Under the pieces are notes generated by a model. It was not told the DNA's origin, did not search any database, and worked only from the letters and a program-made list of their open reading frames with translations. A DNA stretch of 64,000 nt from positions 724,247,931-724,311,930 of the forward strand of contig CM054057.1 of the NCBI GenBank assembly GCA_028641055.1, written 5' to 3'. The position numbers and the translations under genes were made by a program. The stretch comes from Alopecurus myosuroides (Eukaryota; Streptophyta; Magnoliopsida; Poales; Poaceae). Shown here in pieces: positions 10,134-21,706 of this stretch. Positions within the stretch are counted from its first letter, which is position 1. Each line of letters starts with the position of its first letter.

Positions 10134-13100
10134 TGCGTCCAAAGGTGTCTACATCACGGGAGAAGCTCGGAAGGGCATGGAGAATCTTGTCATCGGCGAG
10201 ATCTACATCGACCACGAAGGAGAAAAGGTGGTGGACGATTCCGGCTGGGGGCCGGAGTCGGATCACCTCGAAACCCGGATCCGTCGTGACAATTCGCCGG
10301 ATCAGCGTCTTCATCGGTATGGTATGTGCTTCCAATTCGGTCCCTGACAACGTTGGATCTGATTCTATGCCAGGAAAAGCTACGTCTATCCGATCAGATG
10401 ATGAAGAATCAACGGGAACGACATATCCGGCAGAAGAAACCCATCGCGGAGTGGGAACAGCCGGAGGAGCCGGCATGGACCCCACGCGACCGGGTCCAAG
10501 GAGAAGATGACACCGGGTCTATCCTGGATCTACTGGAAAACCGGTATGAGGAGAAACAGTGAGGAGGAACAGCCCGATTTACACCGGATATCGCGCGCCG
10601 AGTTGCAGTCTATGCAGCCCCGCGGCCAACCAAGGAAACACATCCGCGGCACCAGTCGGGGCGGCTCAGGCAGTGGCCCAGCAACAGGGCGCGTTAACGG
10701 AGACCCGGTCTTGACCCGGGTCGATGGAGAGTCAGCATCGGTCACCAGTCGCGCAGCAGATGAGGAGCAACACGCCAACATTTTCGGGTTTCAAGCCAAT
10801 CGGACACAGGGGCGGGTCCCTCGAATCCGCGTCACCCGGCCCTGTTTCGATAATAATTTGATTTTGGATCCTACAGTCCTCGCCACTGTTATCACCCCAG
10901 AAAACGCGGCAGAGCGTGTTAGAGATCTGGACGTGGCTCGTCGTGCATTGGAACAGCAAAGAAGGCAAGTGGAAGCAGATAGACAGGGGATGGCCACCGA
11001 CGGCGCAGCTAGGACGCGTTGGAAACCCGGCTTCGAGAGGAAACGTCCAGGATACATCAAAGGCACCACACCAGGTTGCCAGCAACGGGCGGGGTTATTA
11101 ATATCCGGCTAATTTATTCATCACGCCTCAGGACCAACCGATACCAGTGGTGAACCAGGGAACCGCACCCCAACAGACGACAGCAGCGACACATCCGGCG
11201 AACGAACGGACCGGGTTACCCCCACCGCAAGCTAGAGTCACAACCCGGCAACGATCTTTGCCGCCGCCACCGTCACGATTCCGCACGCCAGCCGGCCCAC
11301 TACAACAATATGGACAAACGTATATGCGGCGACACTCGCATTGAATCAAATACCTGTGGGAGGTCGCCCCATGCAGAGAAAGACTCGGCAAGCCATCGAG
11401 CTGTTGCACACAGCGGTGGCACAGCAAGCCAATTACCCGGATCACAGAAGCGTATGCACGGGACGCCATATGTCAGCCAGCAGCAAGGGAATTTACAAAC
11501 AAGTTCAGCGCGGCGGAGGGAAGAGCAGCAGCAAATGCCGCCTCCTCCCCGCGCTCAGGCAGCATCAGCAGCACAGGCGTCGTGGACAGTTCTAGGGCTC
11601 GGAGGGCCGCGGCGGTCTGCAGCGCATGGACCTCCCGCAGCGCCGCGCCCAGACGCGCCCCCCGCATCATCACACGTTTCTAGAGCAAGGCCGGCTTCAA
11701 TCATTCTTGCGGGACCCAAGTGTCTCTCGGACAATATTAGAGCTGAACCTTACCCGGAAAAGTTCAAAGAGCCAGGGGAAAGTAGTGAATTATGAGCCAA
11801 CCATGGATCCCGAAACATGGCTAAGCAGTTACGAGATGGCAATGTCAATCCGCAACGCGTCCGAGAACCTCCAAGCCAAGTTCATGTATCTGATGATGTC
11901 GGAAGGGGCAGCAAAATTGTGGTTCACCAATCTACCAGAGGGATCGATCAAGTCTTGGGAAGAATTGAAGACCGCATTTATCAAGCACTTTCACGGGACC
12001 TGCAGGAAAGTATTCACTATTGATGATCTAGAGCGATGCGTCCAGAAGAAGGGAGAATCGGCGCGCAGTTGGGTGCGCCGGGTCATGGAGATACTTCACT
12101 CATCCACGGATATCCAGCCCAAAGATGCACTACAGGCATGGCAAAAACATGCAAGTATATACCTTTAGTGCAAAAGTTAACTCGCATGAAGTCCAGTCGA
12201 AATGCGTCGGAAGTCACAATGGGAGAATTGATGGATGCGTGCAACAAACACGCTGCGACAGATACTATAGAAGAAGAAGTTGATGACAAGAAGACAAAAG
12301 CAAACACAAGCGGTAATGGAAGAACCGCAACGGAACAGCGTCAGGAAACAATGGAAAATAGCCAGAACAAGCGCCCCTTCGAAGGAGGCTCCGAGTTTGT
12401 CGCCAACACCGAAGCCGGGTCTTCAAGGCCAAGAGCAGAAGGAAATTTCAACGGAGGTAACCACCATGGAGGTAACTATCAAGGTCCAAGGCCGGGTAAC
12501 AATTGGGACATATTCAGAATGGCATGTCCGAAGCACAGCAGGAATGGCAGGCCAGCTAACCACTCCCTAGAACAGTGCGCCGATTTACAAAGATGGAAAA
12601 ATGAGGAAGTGCACAGAGCTATGCGAGGTGCAGGGCGGGGAGGAGGACCGGGTCCAGGGGCAAACCCGGGCAACGGCCCACCCCCAGCTGGTAACCCGGC
12701 GGCTGGAAATCAAGGTAATAACCAAGGGGGGCAGGAGGCTTCCAGGCTAACCCCAAACAATTGGGTCAATATCATGTGCATACCACAGGAGGATCTAACA
12801 AGGACAAAAAGATACTGAAGCAAGCAGTCAACTCAGTTTCGTTAGCCGTTCCGAGGTACTTGAGATGGTCAGAACAGGAGGTAACATGGAGCAGAAGGGA
12901 TCACCCGGAAAGAGTGGAACACCCAGGAGTCTTGGCACTAGTAGTCGCACCGCAAGTTAATGGGTACGAACTAAAGAAGGTTTTAATGGATGGTGGAAGC
13001 AGCATCAATATACTGTATTGGGAAACCTTCCTACGCATGGGTCTCAAGGAATCTCAACTGCAAAAAAGCTCAACAGTTTTTCATGGGATAGTGCCGGGTC

Positions 13101-13690
13101 ATTCTGCATGCCCCGAGGAAAAATCGCATTGGAGGTAGCTTTCGGAGAATCAAAGGATAACTATCGAATTGAGTGGCTCACCTTTGAGGTGGTGAAATTA
13201 CGCAGCCCCTATCACGCGCTGTTTGGAAGGCCGGCTTATGCCAAATTCATGGCTAGGCCGTGTTACGTGTATCTACAGCTAAAAATCCCGGGTCCCAAGA
13301 AGACCATTACCATACATGGAAATCGAGATATATAGCAGCTGAATGTGACGAAGGAGACGCAGCAATGGCCGAGCAGGCCTGTAGAAAAGAAGAACTCAAG
13401 CACTACCGATCTCAAGCAGACCCGGAGGATATAGCCACATAAAAAAGGCCGAGTACTGAAGGCGAAAGAACAAAATTCAAGGCAACGCAAGACGCTAAAA
13501 TGGTGGCCTTAATCGAGGATGATTCCCCCAAGCGGCCCGCTGTAAAGGAAGAAGCCACACGGCCGCTTACAACCAGCCAGGTCATTGGAACACCCCACCC
13601 GGGTTGGCTAGCAAACCCGGTACTCATCAGGAAAAGATCCAACATATGGAGATGTGCATTGGTCAAGCCAGACCGGGACCAGCGCTTATG
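10126..13690 (+). pseudogene. gypsy gag-protease, frameshifted
   Basis: The first open frame (10126-10347) has its ATG at 10177. The conserved gag core is at about 11780-12150 (MDPETWLSSYEMAM, AAKLWFTNLP, KSWEELKTAFIKHF). A glycine/asparagine-rich stretch follows (about 12440-12720), then a retropepsin-like motif VLMDGGSSINILY near 12980-13015, where the usual D-T/S-G is D-G-G. The frame changes several times (near 10510, 11310, 11640, 12150, 12800, 13080), and pol is absent after about 13690. Gag would form the particle and protease would cleave it; this copy could not make the full polyprotein. Confidence 0.8.
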
Positions 13691-13701
13691 AGGAACTAAA
13701 C

Positions 13702-13815
13702 AATGTAACGGGCAGCAGGTTTCAGACGCGCTCTTTTCCTACCCAGGGTACCTAAGGGGACTGGAAGGTTTTTAATGAGGCGGCCTGCTGATCCAAAATT
13801 TCTAGTATCAATAAA
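13702..13815 (+). terminator. 3'-end cassette of the gypsy sense transcript with AATAAA
   Basis: A segment containing GGTACCTAAGGGGACTGG and GGTTTTTAATGAGGCGG is followed by AATAAA (13810-13815). It is strongly similar to the 3' end of the LINE at 34657-34740 (minus strand). Position after gag-pro suggests a polyadenylation region; inference. Confidence 0.5.
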
Positions 13816-14757
13816 GAGATGGTTATCAAGTCCTATATCATTACACCCTGATTACAAGTAAGTAGTATCCCTGCGACATCGATAATTCAGTATCATCAAA
13901 AGCATCGATTGCATGTAGGTCTTGGGGGTTGGTTGCTGAGGTAACCAACCACTAACCCGAATGACCCGGCATAGATAGCTATAAGTTATAAGGGCCGATT
14001 ACTCGCAAACGAGCACGGCTGCAATCTTATGACTGGGCAAAGAAGCCAACTTTTCTTGACTTATCTTACTTAAGCTTGATGTGACTCGCACTAAAGTGTG
14101 TGATTCGTTCGCTTACGATTACAATCAGCCATGAAGCCCAATGGGACTTGCCTGACACTGTTTCTGTATGGATGTAACAACATGGTATCCACGCGAAAGC
14201 CGGCTTACAGTACAAGATAGTTAAAAGGGTCATCTAAACCACAAGTTTATGCAGAGTACAAGGCTAAAAGCCGGAAACTCAACAATTATCAAGCATAACT
14301 TCAGTACTTACACGGAATGGCTTCAGGTTTGCGACTCGGTAAAAAAATAATTTGTTCTCTGAGAAAGGCCACACCCCCGTTACTCGAACTTTGGGTCATG
14401 GGGGCTGGGGGACTTTGAAACAGAAACAAACTACGTGGCTATCGCAGTTCGAAAAACTTCACCATCCGAGTCTTGGGGACTTAAAGAAAAAGCCCACGTA
14501 TTAAAATTCCTGGTCTCGGAAAACCGAGTCTTACAAAGGGAGCTAAAAAGAAATCTGGGTATCAAGAACAAGTTCAAAAGAACAGACAAAATAGCACGAT
14601 TATCAAAGGGCAGGGAAAGCCGCAAAAATATGTCACCGAATAGAAGTACATTACAAGTTATGGCATCGGTATCAGAAGTGCACAGGCGCACCATTGGCAG
14701 GATAAATAGTTCAAATGAAAAGGTTCCACGTGATTAAGGTATTATGACATCATCACC
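13816..14757. other. Gypsy internal spacer between convergent genes
   Basis: Non-coding DNA between the sense gag-pro region and the end of the antisense gene. It holds a 100-residue plus-strand ORF (14435-14737) with no recognisable domain. Nothing else seen. Confidence 0.5.
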
Positions 14758-17700
14758 CTACTCGGCCTCCTGAGTGCGATCTTCCGGGTCTTGCTCCTGG
14801 GCCTGCTGCTTAGCTTTCCTGGCAGAACCACCCGCACTCACCGCGCCAGGGCGGATAGGTGGAAGGACGGACGGTGTAGAGGCGGATGGCCCTGATCTTA
14901 ACTCGGCCTCCCTCTTCGCGGTTGCCTCCTTCTTCTTGGCCGAGTGATCAGCCCACTTCTCCAAGAGGTCCAAGGGCGGGGGTGCTTCCTCTGTGATAAC
15001 TTTGCCATCGGCGTCATACGCAGCCATTAGCGTATTCAGGTCCAAGCTATCGGCTAAAGAGGTAGCCGAGGGGCGCACCGCTGACTGAATGGCCTTGAAG
15101 TCCTTAGGCGTGAATTTGGCACCATCCGCCTTAAACTCGGGAAACCCGGATATTATCTTCGCCGGGTCAAGCTTCGGAAAGTAGGCTTTGGCCAAGGTCA
15201 ATGCCCGGGTTATTCCAATTCGGCAGGACGAACGTTTCCAAAGTTCAATCCAGCCAGGCACAGTGGAGCAGGCTTGGACAAGATTCTCTTCACCCGGATA
15301 AGCTTCTGTGGGCCAATGTATGGCGTCCAATATAAATTTTGTGCCGGCAAAGAAAGTCCGGAGCACAGTCTTCAGGGTCCTAGCCTTGGCAATAGTATCT
15401 TCCTCTGGAGGTGCAAGGTTGGCACCTGCAGTTGAAACAGAAGCAAGAAGGCATCAGAAACCCAGAATGGTGCATAACAAGAAGCATGAAGTTAGTCGGC
15501 AGACAAAAACTTACTCAGTAAAATCTGGTAAGTGTCGGTGATTTGATCCGATAAATTCTTCAAGTCGGTCCGAGCGGTGTGGCACTTCTTCTTATATTTG
15601 GAAACATCCTTCTTCAAAGCTTCCATGTCATCCTCAAGGATTTCCCGTCGTTTATATCTCGGCAAGAAGACGTTGTTCGGTCTTCAGTAAAGTCTCATCA
15701 GACCGAGTTATCTGTGCCTGAAAGTAGAAAGGAGGGCAAACATTAGTGGGATGTTAGGATAAGATAAATTTGGCGTGAAGTACCAAGCATAACTTTTGCA
15801 AGTCATACTCGGAACTTGGGGACTAGATATGCAATATGAGATGACAAGCGCTTTTACCTGGTGCTCTGCAGCCATGCGCTCTAAAATATCTCCCTCTGAA
15901 GCCTTCATGGTGAGGAGCGTGTTCATCAATTGATCAAAAGTATCTTTACCTGTATCAGAAGACCCGGGGCCTTGGGAATTCCGAGAAGAGGTTTTCTTCT
16001 TAGAAGGAGGCGGAACCCGGGTCATTTGCGCATTGGAATCCGACACTCCTTCGGCACCCAAGGTTGTGGCTTTCTTCTTCTTGCTCGCATGGGAAGCAAT
16101 TGGATACTCGGTTTCTTGGGCGTCCGGTTTAATCGGTGAGGTTTGCTTTTCATCGCCAGACATGACAGTAGTCTTATCGGCCGGGCTCCCTTGACCGGGC
16201 CTTCGTCTTCCATGCCCTCTTGGTCGCTAACGACGACCGTGGCCCTGTAAATGTTATCAAGAAACAGTTAAAATACGCGGTCAGGAAAGGGTGGTGAAGT
16301 GTGGAAGAGCGTCCGGAAGGGGATCTTACCCGGTGTTCACCGCGAAGTCACAAGGAAATCCGTCATCAGACTCGGGAGAGGCTGAAATTGCCAGGTTAGA
16401 TGTCATATAAGGATAGTTCAAGGGGAATGTGCCGGCCAAGAAAAGATAGAATAATTACCAGCCCGCCGAATGGGGGTCGAAGAAATACCCGGGTTGATGA
16501 CGTTGTCACCCGGGTTATTTCGAGTTGACCTACGCTTGATCATGGGCGACTCCTTCAAGAATGGCCAGTGGAATAATGTCAAAATAACTCAGGTATATCA
16601 TTAAGGTGACGCGAATTGAATGCGAGGAGGGGATATGAAACCTTGGAAGGGGCCTCTTGAGCTTTTCTTTTGGATCCGGCTTTGGTCGCCGGTTCCGGTT
16701 CGTCCTCGTCGCTGGCAGATTCTACCTTGCCATCCGAGTCTTCCTCCTCATCATCCTCTTGTTCTGAAATATCATCAAAGTTATGGTTGAAAATGAAGGG
16801 GTTATGACGAGTTCAAAGGAACCAAATAGAATTCGAAGAGTACCTGCATCCGAGTGAACGGCCTCTTGCTCCTCTGGACTTTCGGAGCTAGGGGAGGCGT
16901 TGATTTTCCAAAAGTCGTCATTAGCCTGAAGGTGTAAATACACGGGTTACCAACTGTATCAAGTGGAAAGAATGAAAGTAAAGGCGCCAAAATCGGGTTT
17001 TTACCTCAGGGGCCGGGTTTTCAAGCGTGAAGGGCTCTACCCGGATATGTTCCGGATCACTTCGAGTTTTTCCGTTAGAAAACCCTTGATGGTTTTATGA
17101 GTGTCGCCAGGTGCGAAAATGTTGTCGGAATATCGGAGTGGATCAGAAGGTTCTCCTGAATACTCGCACATCAGCTTCGTGCGGATGGAATTGGGCTGGA
17201 TCCTAAAATCGACCCAGGTCTTCACTAGGTTGAGGCCGATGAGGCCCTGGGCTGTAAGAGTGGTGATCTTGGCAAGAAGGGGTTGAATTGCCTCCCTGTC
17301 CGGGTCAGGGGCGAAGGCACTAAACTTATCAGAAATGTCTAGAAGACCATCAGAATAACCCGGCAGTTTCTTTTGGCCGGGTGGGGAAGTGTCCTGGCAG
17401 TAGAAATAAGAGAGCTGCCAGTGCTTGACATGAGAATTAAGGGTGAGGGATGGCATCAGAGAGTTCTTGCGGCGTTGGATCGAAACCCCGCCGCAAGCAA
17501 GAAGCGCCCCATCACCGCTTTCGCGGCATGGTTTGCATTGATAAAGCTCGATAAAAAGAGCTAGACTTGGCGGAGTGCACAAGTAGGATTCAGAAAGGAC
17601 GATAAAATGGGTAATATTTAGCACGGAGTTGGGCCCGATGTCAAAGACGCGAAGGCCATAGTGACTAAGAATATCACGAAAAAAAGGATGACCCGGTGGT

Positions 17701-17930
17701 CGAAAACCTCGGGTCACGTGTTCCACGAAGCAGATTACCTCATCTTTTGTAGGGGTGGGCCGGGTCTCCTTACCCGGCACCCCATTGGATATTTTCCTGA
17801 GGAGAAGAACTCCCAGCTCCACCAACTCCTCTAACTTGGCCTGTGTGACCATAGACCGCCCCCAATTGGCGGAAATGGTGTTGGTAGCTTTAGTCTTGGT
17901 AGGGGTTTTCCCCTGTTTCTTGGGAGCCAT
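14758..17930 (-). pseudogene. Antisense accessory gene of the gypsy element ('putative gypsy type transposon' family), eight exons, three frameshifts
   Basis: Exons on the minus strand: 17930-17005, 16925-16844, 16763-16642, 16552-16459, 16381-16330, 16244-15858, 15717-15515, 15425-14758. Every intron has GT and AG ends and reading phases agree across all junctions. Exon 1 (MAPKKQGKTPTKTK start, then HPFFRDILSHYGLRVFDIGPNS) resembles the plant family called putative gypsy type transposon. Middle exons are acidic then basic (QEDDEEEDSDG, SKRKAQ). Exon 7 is lysine/glutamate-rich and probably coiled coil; exon 8 has LRTFFAGTKFILDAIHWP. About 844 residues would be encoded, but three single-base lesions break it: an apparent loss near 17052 (exon 1), a loss near 16190 (exon 6) and a gain near 15655 (exon 7). 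Function unknown. Exon calls are mine, unsupported by transcripts. Confidence 0.7.
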
Positions 17931-18723
17931 GTGTTGGCCTGCAAAGCACAAAATAAGAAGAAGGTTAAGACATGGAAGTTGCGAAACGCCCAAGTATAAG
18001 CCGGACGATATTGAGGTATGGTATGAGTTCCGGGTGTTAGACTGCAGAGCTAAGTTCGAAAGTTCCGGGTGTCAAGTGTTATGGTGAAAATTATGGGATC
18101 CAAACGGTGAAGAAGCTTTTGAATATAGTGGACAATGGCTTAAGCGCCAAACGTGAATAGAAGGAACTAAAAAGAAGTGGTCCCGCCGGGTGACTGATGC
18201 CAAGGCGGAAATCTCGAGTAGTTCGAGTCTAGATTGGAAGTTCTATTTTCAAATTTGTGGCAAGGGTAGTGATTGTGGGCAGTAGGAGAGTGGATTGGAG
18301 CATGCGCCTTATCCTATACGCGAGCTAAAGATACTACGGATAGCCAAATTCGGCCTAGTCAAGAAATTTGAGGCGGACTGATCTAGATCTAATCTGAGGA
18401 AGAAATTAAAGGCTGCAAGGGCAAATTAGTGGGTGCAAAAGGTTTACCGTAGGCAATCTGAGTGAAGCCTTGCGGAGGCAGATGGCGCAGGCCTGATGTC
18501 CCTTCGCGGATCTTGGTGGGCCGGATGAGGATGCGCCGGCGGATCTTGGCGGCGGCACGGGGCGAACGGTGGCTGAGCGTAACCTCCGGGCGACGGGCTC
18601 CGGTGACGTGCGCGGAGTTTCCGTGGTTACGCTCAGGGAGAAGGAGAGCTCCGGGGAAGAGAAGAATGGAATGGGGGAAATGAGCCGTTAGGGTTCGAGT
18701 CACCCCTAAGGAGCTTTTTTATA
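17931..18723 (-). promoter_or_regulatory. TATA box and 5' leader of the antisense gene
   Basis: The minus strand has TATAAAAAA at 18723-18715. Downstream, a possible leader intron runs from a donor ACG|GTAAAC (exon end 18448) to an acceptor TTTGCAG at 17940-17939, eight bases before the ATG. A 104-residue ORF in the leader (18703-18389) is probably not coding. Confidence 0.5.
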
Positions 18724-19090
18724 GCGCAAATGGATAAGCACGGTTTGGTGAGTGGAAGCCGAGAATGGAGGGGGTAAACGGCTATTTATTTAAAGTCTCT
18801 GCGAGATGTGCGCCAGGTATTGAGCAAGGCATCCGGATAAAAGGAAGAAGGGGATTCGTCCCGTGATGACGGGATTGGTTATCGAGCATAGGATCTTGGA
18901 GTTATTATTATGGTTTGGACCCAGAAGTTTGAACCAAGGTGTTTGGAGGGAAAGCTGAGGTTATTGCATGGCTGCCAAGGAGCAAGGCCTAGCTGAATAT
19001 TAAAGCATCTTAACCCGATCTTCATATACCGTATCGATATCTTTGCAGGAATAGCAAGCGCTTCAAGGAGATCCGTGAAGCCCAGGCTAT
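18724..19090. other. Gypsy 3' untranslated region
   Basis: Non-coding sequence between the antisense promoter and the polypurine tract. No ORF or motif seen. Confidence 0.5.
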
Positions 19091-19102
19091 TCTGGGGACT
19101 AC
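19091..19102 (+). other. Polypurine tract of the gypsy element
   Basis: TCTGGGGACTAC directly precedes the 3' LTR, the expected place for the plus-strand primer. Confidence 0.65.
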
Positions 19103-19580
19103 TGATAGGGGGATGCTAACCCGGTAGGCCAAGCTCCAAGGAATAACCCGGCTCAAGGAATGATGTGCAGGATCCGGCTAAGGATAGGGAAACTTGTGAA
19201 GGCCCAAGCTTGTAGGCCCAATAACCCGGATTGTGGGTTACTGTAAAGGCAAGTTAGGGTTAGTGCGCCGTGTCCGGGTAGGATTCAGGGTACGCCTTGT
19301 AGGACAAGCCAGGGGGTACGGGTGCTTTATAAACCAACCCCCGGAGGTAGTTTAGACAGAGATCTAAGAACCCTAGCAATATCGTGTGATATCGAGTATC
19401 CAGTGTAAACCCTAATCGAGTTATTGTATCGAGAATAGAGATCCGGCGACTTCGATTGCCGGCTGTCAGATCAAGTTGTGCCATGTCTTCTCTTGAGCTA
19501 AACCTTCTCCCGAACGCCTGTGTCGACTTGCCCCAAGATCAGTTACCCCTGGTAACATCTGCCGTGATTATCCCACGACA
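19103..19580 (+). repeat. 3' LTR of the gypsy element
   Basis: Begins TGATAGGGGGATGC and ends CCCACGACA. Compared with the 5' LTR it has C to T in the first four bases, T to C in GATGTGCAGG, and one extra C in each of two C runs near the end. Confidence 0.95.
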
Positions 19581-21706
19581 GTAAGGGTATATTAGGCATA
19601 CACAACCCTAGTAAAACTACGGAACACATTGTGTGCCACCCAATACATTATGGTTCCACCCCGACGCTCCGAAACGCCCCTGCGGCGAAACGCTAGCCCC
19701 GCTGGAGCCGAGTCAAACTTATCGTCTACAGGTTTGACCGGAGCCCGAAAGGGGGTAGCAATGTTGAACTAATTGCTTCATTGTGTTAGGGTGGACCATA
19801 GGAAGTCCCAAAACTATGGTAGGGCCCACCTCTAAAGAAGATTCCACCCCGACAGTCCGTTTCTGGGAGTTTCGGCCTCATAGCACATAAACTCTCAGAG
19901 AGAGAAGTCGATGCCGGGGAAGCCCCAACTCAGAGAGTAAGGGGATATTAGGCATCCGCAACCCTAGTAATACTAACGCACACATGGTGTTCCACCTAAT
20001 AATTATGGTTCTATCCCGACGCTCCGGAACGCCTCTGCGACGAAACGCTAGCCCCGCTGGAGCCGAGTCAAAGTTATCATCTACAGGTTAGACCGGATCC
20101 CGGAACAGGGTAGCAATGTGGAACTAATTGCTTGGTCGTGTTTGAGTGGACACTAGGAAGTCTCAAAACAATGGTAGGGCCCACCTCTAAAGAAGATTCT
20201 ACCATGACAGTCCGTTTCCGGGAGTTTCGAGCTGGTAGCACATAAACTCTCAGAGAGAAATGTCGATGCCAGTGAAGACCCAACAGAGAGAGTGGGGGTA
20301 TCTTTGGAATATACAACTATAGGAACACTAGTTGACACATGCTATGACACCCGATACCTTATGGTGCCACACCGACGCTCTGGAGCCACTCTGGGACGCA
20401 ACCCTAGCCCCGTTGGAGCCTATTCAAACTTATCGTCTACAGGTTTGACCGGAGCCCGAAAAGGGGTAGCAATGTGGAACTAATTGCTTAATTGTGTTAG
20501 GGTGCAGCCTAGGAAGCCGCAAAACAATGTTAGGGCCCACCTCTACAGAAGATTACACCGCGACAGTCCGATTCCGGGAGTTTCGGGCTCGTAGCACATA
20601 AACTCTCAGAGAGAAATGTCGATGCCAGTGAAGACCCAACAGAGAGAGTGGGGGTATCTTTGGCATCTACAACCCTAGTAACACTAGTTTACACATGGTA
20701 TGACACCTCAATACCTTATGGTGCCACCCCGACGCTCCGGAGCAACTCTGCGACGAAACCCTCGCCCAGCTGAGGCCCAGTCAAACTTATCGTCTACAGG
20801 TTTGTCCGGAGCCTGAAAGAGGTAGCAATGTGGAACTAATTGCTTCATTGTGTTAGGGTGGACCATAGGAAGTCCCAAAACGATGGTAGGGCCCACCTCT
20901 ACAGAAGATTCCACCCCGACAGTCCGATTCCGGGAGTTTCGGGCTCGTAGCACAAACTCAGAGAAATATCGATGCCGTGAAGACCCAACAGAGAGAGTGG
21001 GGGTATCTTTGGTATCTACACCTAGTAACACTAGTTCACACATGGTATGACACCTCAATACCTTATGGTGCCACCCCGACGCTCCGGAGCAATTCTGCGA
21101 CGAAACCCTCGCCCAGCTGAGGCCCAGTCAAACTTATCTTCTACAGGTTTGACCGGAGCCTGAAAGGGGTAGCAATGTGTAACTAATTGCTTCATTGTGT
21201 GAGGGTGTACCATAGGAAGTCCCAAAACGATGGTAGGGCCCACCTATACAGAAGATTCCACCCCGACAGTCCGATTCCGGGAGTTTCGGGCTCGTAGCAC
21301 ATAAACTCTCAGAGAGAAATGTCGATGCCAGTGAAGACCCAACAGAGAGAGTGGGGGTATCTTTCGCAACTACAACCCTAGTAACACTAGTTCACACATG
21401 GTATGACACCTCAATACCTTATGGTGCCACCCCGACGCTCCGGAGCAACTCTGCGACGAAACAATCGCCCAGCTGAGGCCCAATCAAACTTATCGTCTAC
21501 AGGTTTGACCGGAGCCTGAAAGGGGTAGCAATGTGGAAATAATTGCTTCATTGTGTTAGGGTGTACCATAGGATGTCCCAAAACTATGGTAGGACCCACC
21601 ACTACAGAAGATTCCACCCCGACAGTCCGTTTCCGGGAGGTTCGGCCTCGTAGCACATAAACTCTCAGAGAGAGAAGTCGATGCCGGGGAAGCCCCAACT
21701 CAGAGA
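19581..21706. repeat. Higher-order repeat unit 1 (B C D alpha beta gamma)
   Basis: 2126 bp, six monomers. Shares private variants (CTCCGAAACGCC, GTTTCTGGGAG, GGCCTCATAGC) with unit 5. Confidence 0.85.

Larger units (their letters stand above)
9639..19580 (+). mobile_element. Ty3/gypsy element, Tat-like, complete but lacking reverse transcriptase
   Basis: Two LTRs (476 and 478 bp) flank ~9 kb. The target duplication GTAAG is at 9634-9638 and 19581-19585. The LTRs differ at two substitutions and two single-base indels; with 1.3e-8 substitutions per site per year this is roughly 0.16 million years (my arithmetic). The plus strand carries a gag-protease region; no RT, RNase H or integrase motif was found, so mobilisation would need enzymes from a relative. 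A spliced gene lies antisense in the 3' half, a known feature of Tat-lineage elements such as Grande and Huck. Family name not assigned. Confidence 0.93.

Noticed and set aside
10056..10510. Overlapping plus-strand ORFs spanning the gypsy primer binding site as genes
   Set aside because: One (9992-10510) starts inside the LTR and none has a gag motif; only the 10126-10347 frame is compatible with gag and is included there.
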